Shown here one piece after another: positions 35,269-44,075 of a stretch of 64,000 nt of DNA. Source of the stretch: Collinsella sp. AF23-4AC. Its GTDB lineage: Bacteria > Actinomycetota > Coriobacteriia > Coriobacteriales > Coriobacteriaceae. Below the pieces are notes generated by a model. It was not told where the DNA came from and searched no databases. It saw only the letters and a list, made by a program, of their open reading frames with translations. The stretch's first letter is position 1; each line of letters starts with the position of its first letter. The DNA lies in the NCBI RefSeq assembly GCF_003462685.1, contig NZ_QRVE01000009.1, forward strand, positions 1 to 64,000, given 5' to 3'. Made by a program: the position numbers and the translations under genes.

Positions 35269-36288
35269 CTAGCGCCGGAACAGTTCGCGGGCTCGGTCGC
35301 GGAGATTGGTAGCTCGGATGATGCCCTCATAGCGGTTGATACGCAAGCGCGGGAAGGCATTGAAGAAGCGCAGGTCGCGACGGCTGAGTGACACGCTCGG
35401 CACCGGACGGCTCATGCGCTTGCCGGCAAGGCGGCGACTGAGCGACGGACGTGGCACGCTCGGCGCGGCATCGGCCACACGGCGGGCGGCAAGCGCCAGA
35501 CCGCGGGCACCGTCCGAGATAAACGTCGGCATCGAAGCCTTCTCACGCAGGGCATCGAGCGCCGCGTCACCCAGCTCCGCCAGCCACGCGTTAACGGCAC
35601 GGCTGCGGATATGCGTCTGCGCCACCGAGTCGATCGCCGAATCGGGAATACGTTCGAGCATAGAGTCGGACGCATCGGCAAGCGACTCGTTGATGCGGTC
35701 CGCAAGGTCGGCCCGGACGCGCTCCAGCTGATCGGACAGACGCTGCCAGCTCGCCAACGAGCACGCCGCGTCGATCATCATTGCGACCGCGACGATAAAG
35801 GCGGACAGCCGCACAATCAGCACCGGCAGATGGCCGAGCAGGCCCAGCAATGCCGGCTCCACTAAACGGCAAATGCACAGCGCACCCAAGCCAAACGCGC
35901 AGGCCCAGTACAGACAGATGCGTCCGTGCAAGTTAAACGGCAAGTGCGAGTAATCCCAAAAGCGAGCGCCCGTTGTTTTTTCCAACAGCACGCCCACGCT
36001 GTACTCAATCACGCTGCATACGAGCGCTGCAGCGACAAACTGGCTGGAGGCATCCGGAATCCCGCGCAACAGCAGCCAGCAGGCAATGCCGCCCGCGCCA
36101 TAGATGGGGCAGCACGGCCCCAGCAAAAAGCCACTGTTGGCAAATCGTCCGTGGTTGAGCATGGCGCAGACTGTCGACTCCCATGCCCAGCCGCAAAACC
36201 CGTAAAAGGCAAACGAGAGCACCAGTGCCGAGAGTGGGCAGGCGGCAAGCGTTGCGCCGTCAAATGCCATGTCGATCGCGGTCCCCAC
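35269..36288 (-). CDS. Putative CmpB-type membrane protein (PF06541-like)
   Basis: A 339-residue membrane protein. The first 180 residues resemble the putative ABC-transporter type IV/CmpB family (FYGFCGWAWESTVCAMLNHGRFANSGFLLGP, VIEYSVGVLLEKTTGARFWDYS, NLHGRICLYWACAFGLGAL). No ATPase gene is adjacent, and the transport role of this family is only a database inference. The C-terminal 140 residues are a soluble, basic, helical region. The start is GTG with AGGG 7 nt upstream. The gap to the preceding HD gene is 3 nt, so the two are coupled. Confidence 0.78.
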   Translation of the reverse strand: MGTAIDMAFDGATLAACPLSALVLSFAFYGFCGWAWESTVCAMLNHGRFANSGFLLGPCCPIYGAGGIACWLLLRGIPDASSQFVAAALVCSVIEYSVGVLLEKTTGARFWDYSHLPFNLHGRICLYWACAFGLGALCICRLVEPALLGLLGHLPVLIVRLSAFIVAVAMMIDAACSLASWQRLSDQLERVRADLADRINESLADASDSMLERIPDSAIDSVAQTHIRSRAVNAWLAELGDAALDALREKASMPTFISDGARGLALAARRVADAAPSVPRPSLSRRLAGKRMSRPVPSVSLSRRDLRFFNAFPRLRINRYEGIIRATNLRDRARELFRR

Positions 36289-36291
36289 CGT

Positions 36292-36828
36292 CTACCCTCT
36301 CCTCTTTTCGCTCGATGCTTTACTCATGCCATCGTCTGCCTCGTCCTTGCGCGGCAGGCGGCCGGCGACCGTCTCACGCAGCGCACACCATTTATCTGCC
36401 AGGCACACAATCCATGCCTCACGACACGTCGGCGGCACCGGCACCAGCGGAAACATATGGCGCACGATAATATTCCGCTCGCGCGACGTCAGCTCAAAAT
36501 CTTCCTCCGCACGCGCCAGGGCAAAAAATGGATGCCGAAATCCGTGCAGTCGATGGCTCGGGTCGGGGTCGTGCCAGTCATAGAGAAAGTAGTCGTGCAG
36601 CAAGGCTCCGCGCAGCAGCGAGGCACGGTCGACCGAAATGCCAGCACGGCCCAAGCGCTCGGCAAAGGACAGGCTCGCCCGCGCTACCGAAGTCACATGT
36701 GCATAGACCGTCACGTCACCATGCTGGATAAACTCGCGCGTCAAGTCCAAGCGACCCGCCTGGGCCAGCTGACGGGCAGCAAAGTCGACCTCGTGCGCGA
36801 TTTTCTCGGCACGAATGGCATCGGACAT
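36292..36828 (-). CDS. HD-domain hydrolase
   Basis: A 178-residue metal-dependent HD phosphohydrolase. Visible ligands are the His in AHVTSVAR, the HD pair in LLRGALLHDYFLYDWHD and the His in GFRHPFFALARAEE. The domain ends with an RDIIVRHMFP-like helix (NIIVRHMFPLVP). The start at 36828 is set by GGAAGGAGG 5 nt upstream. It is translationally coupled to the CmpB-like membrane protein, an arrangement that suggests a joint envelope or lipid function (inference). Confidence 0.85.
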   Translation of the reverse strand: MSDAIRAEKIAHEVDFAARQLAQAGRLDLTREFIQHGDVTVYAHVTSVARASLSFAERLGRAGISVDRASLLRGALLHDYFLYDWHDPDPSHRLHGFRHPFFALARAEEDFELTSRERNIIVRHMFPLVPVPPTCREAWIVCLADKWCALRETVAGRLPRKDEADDGMSKASSEKRRG

Positions 36829-37056
36829 GCTGCCTCCTTCCAGCGGCCCACGGCGACAAGCCACGGCCTGTGCACAATCGATAAAAACATCATGGAACAC
36901 ATCAGTATGGCATCGGACAAAACGTTTTGCCCCACCAGTTGGCGAATTACCGCGCCGCCGTCACATATCAAACGCCAAAATGTGCGAGACTGTCTTGTGC
37001 AATTGTGCCGGCCGAGGGAGTGCCGGCGCACGATTCGCATGGAGTAACCCACAACG

Positions 37057-38838
37057 ATGCTGCTTACGCAAACGACAACGCCCGAGGACGTCAAGGCTCT
37101 CGACCGCGCCGAGCTTCCGCTGCTCTGCGGCGAGATCCGTCAGGCAATCCTCGAAAGCTCCGCCGCCGTCGGCGGGCACGTTGCCCCCAACTTGGGCGTC
37201 GTTGAGCTCACGGTTGCGCTTCATCGCGTGTTTAACTCCCCCATCGACAAGATTGTCTTTGATGTTTCGCACCAGACCTACGCCCACAAGGCGCTGACTG
37301 GGCGCGCGTACACTTATATCGATCCGGAGCGTTATGGTGAGGCTTCTGGCTTTGCCAATCCCGACGAGTCCGAGCACGACCTGTTCGCCATGGGCCACAC
37401 CTCCACGTCTGTGAGCCTGGGCTGCGGCCTGGCGCACGCTCGTGACCTGGCAGGCGATGCGTACAACGTCATCACCATCATTGGCGACGGCTCGCTTTCG
37501 GGCGGCCTGGCGTTTGAGGGCTTTAACAATGCCGCCGAACTCGATAGCAACCTGATCATCATCGTCAATGACAACGACCAGTCCATCGCCGAGAACCACG
37601 GTGGCCTCTATCGCAATCTGGCCGAGCTGCGCGCCAGCAACGGCGCCTGTGAGCGCAACGTTTTCCGCGCGATGGGGCTCGACTACCGCTATCTGGACGC
37701 CGGCAACGATGTGTTGGCCCTCGTCGATGCGTTGCAGGAACTGCGCAATATCGATCATCCCATCGTGCTGCATGTCTCCACCGCCAAGGGTAAGGGCTTT
37801 GAGCCAGCCCAGAGCGACCCCGAACGCTGGCACCACGTGGGTCCGTTTGACATGGCGACTGGACGCAAGCTCTGCCCGGGCCATCCGAGCGAGCCTGCGC
37901 CGCGCACCTATGCCGACATTACGGGCGAGGCGCTCAGCGCCGCCATCGAGCGCGATCCGCAGGTCGTTGGCATCACGGCCGCCACGCCCTACATCATGGG
38001 CTTTACACCCGAGCTTCGCGCTGCCGCCGACAAACAGTTCGTCGATGTGGGCATTGCCGAGGAGCATGCCGTAACCTTTGCCACCGCGCTTGCGCGCTCG
38101 GGCGCCAAGCCAGTCTTTGGTGTGTACGGCACGTTTTTGCAGCGCGCCTACGACGAGCTGTGGCACGACCTGTGCCTCAACGACGCCCCCGCAACCATCC
38201 TGGTGTTTGGTGCGTCGATCTTTGGCACCACGTCCGAGACGCACCTCTCGTTCTTTGATATTTCCATGCTGGGCGGTCTTCCCAACATGCACTACTTGGC
38301 GCCGGCCTGCATGGAGGAATATCTGTCCATGCTGAGCTGGTCGCTCGACCACCGCGAGCATCCCGTGGCGATCCGCGTACCGGGCATTGGCCTGGTTAGC
38401 CGCCCCGATTTGGCGCCCGCCGAGGACACCGACTACAGCGCCGTTCGCTACAACGTGGTGCGTCAGGGCCGCGACGTAGCCGTGCTCGCGCTCGGCGATT
38501 TCTTTGAGCTGGGCGAGCGCGTGGCAAACCGCTTGGCTGCCGAGTACGGCATCGAGGCCACGCTCGTCAACCCGCGCTTTGCAACCGAGCTTGACCGTGA
38601 GTTCCTCGACAGCCTTGCCGCCGAGCATCGCGTTGTCGTCACCCTCGAGGACGGCATCTTGGACGGTGGCTGGGGCGAGCGCGTGGCATGTTATCTGGCC
38701 TGCACGCCGCTGCGCACGCGCACCTTTGGCATCGCCAAGGGCTTCCCCGACCGCTACGACCCCAACGAGCTGCTCGCTCAGAACGGCATGACGGTCGAGA
38801 ACATGGCCGCCGAAGCCGCGAGACTACTCAACGAGTAA
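37057..38838 (+). CDS. 1-deoxy-D-xylulose-5-phosphate synthase-like protein (atypical)
   Basis: A thiamine-diphosphate enzyme of the DXS family (593 residues; typical DXS about 620). The ThDP motif is GDGSLSGGLAFEGFN (about 143) to NDNDQSIA (about 171), and catalytic Glu is in DVGIAEEHAVT (about 332). However, the phosphate-binding block DRAGIVGADGxTH of authentic DXS reads FGASIFGTTSETH (about 385-397), with the Arg and the Asp lost and the His kept. It may be a divergent DXS serving isoprenoid or thiamine synthesis, or a different acyloin-type synthase. It is monocistronic with a strong terminator. ATG at 37057; no strong ribosome site is seen (GGAGTAACCCACAACG upstream). Confidence 0.82.
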   Translation: MLLTQTTTPEDVKALDRAELPLLCGEIRQAILESSAAVGGHVAPNLGVVELTVALHRVFNSPIDKIVFDVSHQTYAHKALTGRAYTYIDPERYGEASGFANPDESEHDLFAMGHTSTSVSLGCGLAHARDLAGDAYNVITIIGDGSLSGGLAFEGFNNAAELDSNLIIIVNDNDQSIAENHGGLYRNLAELRASNGACERNVFRAMGLDYRYLDAGNDVLALVDALQELRNIDHPIVLHVSTAKGKGFEPAQSDPERWHHVGPFDMATGRKLCPGHPSEPAPRTYADITGEALSAAIERDPQVVGITAATPYIMGFTPELRAAADKQFVDVGIAEEHAVTFATALARSGAKPVFGVYGTFLQRAYDELWHDLCLNDAPATILVFGASIFGTTSETHLSFFDISMLGGLPNMHYLAPACMEEYLSMLSWSLDHREHPVAIRVPGIGLVSRPDLAPAEDTDYSAVRYNVVRQGRDVAVLALGDFFELGERVANRLAAEYGIEATLVNPRFATELDREFLDSLAAEHRVVVTLEDGILDGGWGERVACYLACTPLRTRTFGIAKGFPDRYDPNELLAQNGMTVENMAAEAARLLNE

Positions 38839-38839
38839 G

Positions 38840-38877
38840 AAAACCTCCGCAAGGAAAGCACCCCTGCGGAGGTTTTT
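38840..38877 (+). terminator. Intrinsic terminator of the DXS-like gene
   Basis: A 12-bp stem (AAAACCTCCGCA, 38840-38851, pairing with TGCGGAGGTTTT, 38865-38876) is followed by TTATTTT directly after the stop codon. Confidence 0.92.
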
Positions 38878-38895
38878 ATTTTCGCGACGCGATTA

Positions 38896-39112
38896 TCTCA
38901 ATCTGTAACATCTAGGGCTCGAATTCCCGTCTAACTGTTACAGATCTAGACAAAACGTCTTAGTCCCTGACCTTTGTCTCAATCTGTAACAGATAGAGAC
39001 CTTTTGTCCGTCCAGATGTTACAGATCGAGACATTCGAATTCCCCTGAAGAGAAAATCTCGATCTGTAACAGTTACTCGGCAAAAACGGCTGCAGATGTT
39101 ACAGATCGAGAC
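38896..39112. repeat. Six-unit alternating inverted-repeat array, 40-nt pitch
   Basis: The 16-nt motif GTCTCGATCTGTAACA occurs six times, alternating forward and reverse: F 38896-38910, R 38936-38951, F 38976-38991, R 39017-39032, F 39057-39071, R 39097-39112. Some copies have one or two changes and two have 15 nt. The gaps are 25, 24, 25, 24 and 25 nt and differ in sequence, although gaps 1 and 4 share CGAATTCCC. The array fills the space between the DXS terminator and the end of the convergent alcohol dehydrogenase gene. Confidence 0.9.
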
Positions 39113-39127
39113 AAAGCAGCAAGGCGA

Positions 39128-40330
39128 TTATCGATAGCTTTGCTTGAGGATTTCGACGACGTCGGGGTCGGTCAGCGTCACGGGGTCGTGACTGAACAGG
39201 ACGCCGTTGGTCGTCAGGGCATTGTGTGCGATGGCAGGCAGCTCTTCGACCGTAATCCCCCACTCGCTCATGGCGAGGTCGGCCACGTGGCAGGCCTCCA
39301 TCAGGCGCGTTAGCTCAGTCACAAAATCGTGCGGATCGCTGGCGGTAGCATTGCCCATCAGGCGCGCCATGTCGATATAGCGCTCGGGTGCGGCACCGTG
39401 ATCGATCATCCACGTGTGATAAGCACGGGCGATCATAATGAGGCCCGCGCCGTGCGGCAGGTCATGATGATGCGCACTCATGCCGTGCTCAAGGCCATGC
39501 GAGCCCGTGGTGCCCGAGGCATCCATGGCATAGCCGCCGAGCGTGTTGGCAAACGCAAGGCTCGAGCGCGCCTCCAGGTCATCGCCATTATTGACGCACG
39601 TAGGCAGCGCCGCGGCGGCTCGACGGATTCCTTCGCGGCAAACCATGTCACCCATGGGCGTGTTGGTATTTGAGATGTAGCACTCAACGCAATGGAACAG
39701 AGCGTCGAATCCCTGATAGGCGGTCAGACGCGCCGGGACGCTCACCATGAGCTCGGGATCAACGATCGAAAGCACCGGGAACAGGCGCGGATCGCCCAGG
39801 CGAAGCTTCTCGTCATTGTCCTCGCAGGACAGGACACCGCCCGCATCGACCTCGGAGCCGGTACCCGCCGTGGTGGTTACGCAAACAAGCGGCAGCGGAT
39901 CGTTGGGGATCGGCAGGCCGAGCGCAGTACCGCCATTTACAAAATCCCAGATGTCACCAGGGCATTCGTTACCCTCGGCATCGGTATGCGGGTTGGCCGC
40001 TACCGCGCAGATGCCCTTGCTGCCGTCCATGACCGAGCCGCCGCCGAGCGCCAGGACAAAGTCGCAGCCATGGGCACGCGCCATCCAGCCACCTGCGTTG
40101 ACGGTCTCGCGCAGGGGATTGGGCTCAATGCGATCGAACAGCTCATGCGCCACGCCGGCGCGTTCGAGCTCGGCCTCCACGCGTCTCAGGTATCCAAAGC
40201 GCTTGACCGAGTTGCCGCCGGTTGTAACGATGAGCGCTTTGGTGCCGGGCAGCTTCTGCGCGCCCAGCTCGCCCAACTTGTCCGCGCCAAACAGCACCTT
40301 GGTCGGTGCAAAAAACGAATAACCGTTCAT
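39128..40330 (-). CDS. Iron-containing alcohol dehydrogenase
   Basis: A 400-residue group III NAD(P)-dependent alcohol dehydrogenase of the butanol-dehydrogenase type, reducing aldehydes or ketones during fermentation. The NAD-binding GGGSVMDGSKGI is present. Iron ligands appear in the His-rich stretch GSHGLEHGMSAHHHDLPHG. TTAGTGSEVDAGGV is the family's TTAGTGSE motif. AAGGAG lies 8 nt before the ATG. It is transcribed alone, convergent with the DXS-like gene across the alternating array. Confidence 0.93.
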   Translation of the reverse strand: MNGYSFFAPTKVLFGADKLGELGAQKLPGTKALIVTTGGNSVKRFGYLRRVEAELERAGVAHELFDRIEPNPLRETVNAGGWMARAHGCDFVLALGGGSVMDGSKGICAVAANPHTDAEGNECPGDIWDFVNGGTALGLPIPNDPLPLVCVTTTAGTGSEVDAGGVLSCEDNDEKLRLGDPRLFPVLSIVDPELMVSVPARLTAYQGFDALFHCVECYISNTNTPMGDMVCREGIRRAAAALPTCVNNGDDLEARSSLAFANTLGGYAMDASGTTGSHGLEHGMSAHHHDLPHGAGLIMIARAYHTWMIDHGAAPERYIDMARLMGNATASDPHDFVTELTRLMEACHVADLAMSEWGITVEELPAIAHNALTTNGVLFSHDPVTLTDPDVVEILKQSYR

Positions 40331-40431
40331 ACGCGATCTCCTTACTTATATATGTGTCGCGTTGCCGCCATTATAGCGACCGCTGCGAGCGATCATGCCG
40401 TCTGCAAAACGCTATTTCAGCTGCAATAACT

Positions 40432-40484
40432 GACGTTTGCCCAGATAAAACCTGCCAAAATAAACCTGTCCCTTTTTGGTAGGT
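40432..40484 (-). repeat. REP-like element (minus orientation)
   Basis: CCTACC-AAAAAGGGACAGG, TTTTGGCAGG and TTTTATCTGGGCAAACG are visible on the minus strand. The element lies about 100 nt upstream of both divergent genes (alcohol dehydrogenase and ABC binding protein). Confidence 0.8.
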
Positions 40485-40526
40485 AGAATTACCCATAAGG
40501 CAAGTATGTTTCTGAGTTATTTCGTG

Positions 40527-40556
40527 TTGACCCATTTGAGCGGGATAGGGTATAAC
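40527..40556 (+). promoter_or_regulatory. Sigma-70-type promoter of the ABC importer operon
   Basis: TTGACC (40527-40532), an 18-nt spacer and TATAAC (40551-40556) lie 44 nt before the ATG of the binding-protein gene. Confidence 0.7.
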
Positions 40557-40599
40557 TCTACTCAACCGCTAGGGATTTTATTGAGAAAGGTGTTCTACC

Positions 40600-41595
40600 A
40601 TGAGCAAGAACCTCTCCCAGCAGGTCGTTCTCGACCGCCGCGGCTTCGTTGCCGCCACCTTCGCAACCGTCGCCGGCCTTGGTCTTGCCGGCTGCTCCGA
40701 CACCAGCGCCGAGGCCGACAAGGGTTCCGCCACCGGCTCCTCCAAGGGCTCCGAGGATACCGAGGTTTCCGCTACGCTCGATGCCAAGGCGTTCGACAAA
40801 CTTGTCGACAACGGCCCCAAGGCCGATGACGATGCCATCGCCGCCAGCACCTGGGCCACGGCCGTCAAGGACGCCGGCGTCTTTAAGATCGGTGGCGTTC
40901 AGACCTCCACGCTCTTCTCCCTCCTCAACGAGAAAGACGGTCAGACCCGCGGCTTCGACGCTGGTATCGCACAGCTCCTGTCCAACTACATTCTGGGCGA
41001 GAACAAGGTCGAGATCACTCAGGTGACCTCGGACACGCGCGAGTCCGTCCTGCAGAACGGCCAGGTCGACGCCGTCTTTGCCACCTACACCATCACCGAC
41101 GAGCGCAAGAAGCTCGTCTCCTTTGCCGGTCCCTACTACTACACCCAGCAGGCCATCCTGGTGCTCGCCGACAACGACGACATCAAGAGCGTCGATGACC
41201 TGGCCGACAAGAACGTCGCCGTCCAGTCCGGCTCCAACGGCCCTGCCATCCTGGAGGAGTTCGCTCCCAAGGCCAGCCAGCAGGAGTTCAAGACCGACGA
41301 GGAGGCCCGTCAGGCACTCCAGCAGGGTCGCGTTGACGCCTATGTCATCGATAACAACATGCAGCAGAGCGCCCTGGTCCGCGAGCCCGGTAAGTACAAG
41401 ATCGCCGGCAAGCCCTTCGGCAGCAAGGAGCCCTATGGCATCGGCCTGCCGCTCGATTCCGACGGCGTCGCCTTTGTCAACGACTTCCTTAAGAAGATCG
41501 AGGACGACGGCACCTGGACTGAGCTGTGGCAGATCTGCATCGGTGACCGTACGGGCGACACCAATGTTCCCGAGCTGCCCGAGATCGGCGCCTAG
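40600..41595 (+). CDS. Polar amino-acid ABC transporter substrate-binding lipoprotein
   Basis: A 331-residue extracytoplasmic solute-binding protein (SBP family 3). The signal peptide has a twin-arginine (DRRGFVAATFATVAG) and a lipobox LAGC, so the mature protein is lipidated at the Cys. A low-complexity Ser/Thr/Asp linker follows, then the ligand-binding lobes (TRGFDAGIAQLLSNYIL, VDAVFATYTITDERKKLVSFAGPYY). The ligand type is probably glutamate, glutamine or a related amino acid, by analogy with the cognate permease and ATPase families. It is the first gene of a four-gene importer, with a hairpin separating it from the permeases. Confidence 0.92.
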   Translation: MSKNLSQQVVLDRRGFVAATFATVAGLGLAGCSDTSAEADKGSATGSSKGSEDTEVSATLDAKAFDKLVDNGPKADDDAIAASTWATAVKDAGVFKIGGVQTSTLFSLLNEKDGQTRGFDAGIAQLLSNYILGENKVEITQVTSDTRESVLQNGQVDAVFATYTITDERKKLVSFAGPYYYTQQAILVLADNDDIKSVDDLADKNVAVQSGSNGPAILEEFAPKASQQEFKTDEEARQALQQGRVDAYVIDNNMQQSALVREPGKYKIAGKPFGSKEPYGIGLPLDSDGVAFVNDFLKKIEDDGTWTELWQICIGDRTGDTNVPELPEIGA

Positions 41596-41683
41596 GCAGC
41601 GAACCTGGTAACGACCGCAACGAAACCATACGGAAACGCATGATGCACTTTATTGCGGTAAACTGTTTCCTCACTGAGTTGTC

Positions 41684-41712
41684 GGGGCTTCCGTACACAC
41701 GGGAGCCCCTTT
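41684..41712 (+). terminator. Partial terminator/attenuator between binding protein and permeases
   Basis: An 11-bp stem with one G.U (41684-41694 with 41699-41709) has a 4-nt loop and only TTT after it. It is probably leaky, allowing more binding protein than membrane components. Confidence 0.7.
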
Positions 41713-41733
41713 CCTTATCGGCGGGAGGTCCGC

Positions 41734-42393
41734 ATGAGTCTCTCCGAGCTCTGGTCGCTCTATGGCCAGAACTATATCGACGCGCTGCTAGCAACCTGGG
41801 GCATGACGCTTGAGTCGTTTGCCATCGCCATGGTGCTGGCCGTCGCCGTCACCGTGATGCGCGTGTCGCCGCTCAAGCCGCTGCGCGTCTTTGGCGACCT
41901 GTATGTCCAGGTCTTCCGTAACATCCCCGGCATCGCGCTGCTCATTATCGTCGTCTACGCGCTGCCGCCGCTCAAGGTTGTCCTGCCCTACCGCACCTGC
42001 GTTATCGTCGCCACGGTCCTTTTGGGTTCTGCCTTTGGCTCCGAGAACTTTATGAGCGGTATTAACACAGTCGGCGTCGGTCAGGTAGAAGCCGCCCGCT
42101 CGCTGGGCATGAGCTTCAGCCGTATCCTCGCCAAGATCGTGATACCGCAGGCGCTGCGCTCGAGCGTGCTGCCCATGACCAACCTCTTTATCGCCGTCAT
42201 GCTCACCACCGCGCTCGGCAGCCAGGTGCCGCTTAAACCGCAGGAGCTCACCGGCGTGGTGAGCTACATCAACACGCGCTCGCTCGGCGGCGTCGCCGCG
42301 TTCTTTATCTCGGCGCTCGGCTACCTGGGCACGGCCTTTGTGGTGAGCCACATTGGCAACTACATCGATAAGAAGGTGAGGATCCTCCGATGA
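41734..42393 (+). CDS. Amino-acid ABC transporter permease (HisM/GlnP family)
   Basis: A 219-residue inner-membrane subunit with about five hydrophobic segments. The ATPase-coupling EAA loop is GQVEAARSLGMSFSRILAKIVIPQALRSSVLP. The GGGAGG ribosome site is 5 nt before the ATG. The last 4 nt overlap the next permease (ATGA), so the two are cotranslated and probably form a heterodimer. Confidence 0.93.
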   Translation: MSLSELWSLYGQNYIDALLATWGMTLESFAIAMVLAVAVTVMRVSPLKPLRVFGDLYVQVFRNIPGIALLIIVVYALPPLKVVLPYRTCVIVATVLLGSAFGSENFMSGINTVGVGQVEAARSLGMSFSRILAKIVIPQALRSSVLPMTNLFIAVMLTTALGSQVPLKPQELTGVVSYINTRSLGGVAAFFISALGYLGTAFVVSHIGNYIDKKVRILR

Positions 42394-43223
42394 GCAAGCA
42401 CTCCACCTCCGCGCTCACCATGCGCGATGCGCTCTACGAGGCTCCCGGCCCCAAGATGCGCGCCAAGATTCGCATCGGCACCGCTATCTCGCTTGTTGCC
42501 GTCGCCGCGCTCGTCGTCCTCGTGTTGCAGCGCTTTTATGCGACCGGCCAGCTTTCGGTTCACTATTGGTATTTCTTTACGCACCTCACCACCTGGAAGT
42601 TCCTGCTTGCCGGCTTTGAGGGCACCGTTAAAGTCGCACTCACCGCTGGCGCCATCGCGCTGGTACTGGGCTTAGCCCTTATGCTCGGCCGTACCAGCGA
42701 CATTAAGCCGCTGCAGCTGGTCTGCCGCGTGCTTACCGACTTCTTCCGCGGCGTGCCGAGCCTGCTGTTCATCTACTTCTTCTTTTTGGTGCTGCCCCAG
42801 TACAAGATCGCGCTGCCGTCGTTTTGGATGCTCACGCTTCCCGTCGCGCTCGCTGCGGCCGGCGTACTTGCCGAGATCTTCCGCGCCGGCGTCAACGCCG
42901 TGCCGCGCGGCCAGGTCGAAGCCGCCCAGGCGCTCGGTCTCTCCAAGGCTAAAATCACCTTTAAAATCGTATTGCCGCAGGCTATTCGGTTTATCATTCC
43001 GTCGTTGATTTCGCAGCTTGTGGTCGTAGTCAAAGACACCACCGTCGCCTACGTGGTGAGCTACCCCGACCTCATGCAAAACGCCCGCGTGCTCATTACC
43101 AACTACGACGCCCTCGTGTCGGTCTACCTGGTTATCGCGGTCATCTACATCCTCATCAACGTCGCGATCAACAAGGCCGCTGTCTACGTTTCGCACAAGA
43201 CCGGCGCGACCATCATCCGCTAA
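42390..43223 (+). CDS. Amino-acid ABC transporter permease (second subunit)
   Basis: A 277-residue permease with an N-terminal cytoplasmic stretch of about 25 residues. Membrane segments include FEGTVKVALTAGAIALVLGLALMLG, and the EAA loop is GQVEAAQALGLSKAKITFKIVLPQAIRFIIPSL. It overlaps the first permease by 4 nt and precedes the ATPase by 36 nt. Confidence 0.93.
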   Translation: MSKHSTSALTMRDALYEAPGPKMRAKIRIGTAISLVAVAALVVLVLQRFYATGQLSVHYWYFFTHLTTWKFLLAGFEGTVKVALTAGAIALVLGLALMLGRTSDIKPLQLVCRVLTDFFRGVPSLLFIYFFFLVLPQYKIALPSFWMLTLPVALAAAGVLAEIFRAGVNAVPRGQVEAAQALGLSKAKITFKIVLPQAIRFIIPSLISQLVVVVKDTTVAYVVSYPDLMQNARVLITNYDALVSVYLVIAVIYILINVAINKAAVYVSHKTGATIIR

Positions 43224-43259
43224 CGCTTTACCATTTCTAGTCATAAGGAGCCGAGCACC

Positions 43260-44024
43260 ATGGCACAGAGCACCTCTTCCACCGGCAATCAGCCGCTGAT
43301 CGAGCTCAGGCACGTCGATAAGCACTACGGAGATCTGCACGTCCTCAACGATATCAATCTCTCGGTCGACCGTGGCGAGGTCGTCGTCGTGATCGGACCC
43401 TCGGGCTCGGGCAAGTCGACCATGTGCCGCACCATCAACCGCTTGGAAACCATCGACTCGGGCGAGATCCTCATCGAGGGCGAGCCCCTACCGCAGGAAG
43501 GCAAGGATCTTGCCCGCATGCGCGCCGAGCTGGGCATGGTGTTTCAGCAGTTCAACCTGTTCGCACATATGACCGTACTGCAGAACGTCATGCTGGGACC
43601 GGTCGATGTGCTGGGTGTCTCCAAGGACGAGGCCCGCGAGCGCGCCATGGACCTGCTGAGCCGCGTGGGCGTTGCCGAGCAGGCCGATAAGGTGCCTGCA
43701 CAGCTCTCGGGCGGCCAGCAACAGCGTGTGGCCATCGCCCGTTCACTCGCCATGCAACCCAAGGCCATGCTTTTTGACGAGCCCACGAGCGCCCTCGATC
43801 CCGAAATGATCAACGAGGTGCTCGAGGTCATGGTCCGTCTGGCCCAGCAGGGCATGACGATGATCGTCATCACGCACGAGATGAACTTCGCCCGCCGCGT
43901 GGCCGACCGCGTCGTGTTTATGGCCGACGGCCAGATCGTGGAAACCGGCACGCCCGACGAGTTCTTCGACCACCCCCAGACCAAGCGCGCCCAGGACTTC
44001 CTCAACTCCATTAAGGGCCACTAA
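43260..44024 (+). CDS. Amino-acid ABC transporter ATP-binding protein (GlnQ-like)
   Basis: A 254-residue nucleotide-binding subunit energising the importer. Walker A GPSGSGKST, Q-loop MVFQQFNLFAHMT, signature LSGGQQQRVAIARSLA, Walker B MLFDEPTSALD and switch His in VITHEMNFA are all intact. AAGGAG precedes the ATG. It is the last transporter gene, 51 nt before a glutamine-amidotransferase-type hydrolase that may process the imported compound. Confidence 0.95.
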   Translation: MAQSTSSTGNQPLIELRHVDKHYGDLHVLNDINLSVDRGEVVVVIGPSGSGKSTMCRTINRLETIDSGEILIEGEPLPQEGKDLARMRAELGMVFQQFNLFAHMTVLQNVMLGPVDVLGVSKDEARERAMDLLSRVGVAEQADKVPAQLSGGQQQRVAIARSLAMQPKAMLFDEPTSALDPEMINEVLEVMVRLAQQGMTMIVITHEMNFARRVADRVVFMADGQIVETGTPDEFFDHPQTKRAQDFLNSIKGH

Positions 44025-44075
44025 CCAGACCGCCCACCCGCCCGCCATGCCCATCCAAACTCGAAAGCTACACCT

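Noticed and set aside
38896..39112. CRISPR array
   Set aside because: Repeats are only 15-16 nt and alternate in orientation, spacers are 24-25 nt, and no cas gene is nearby.
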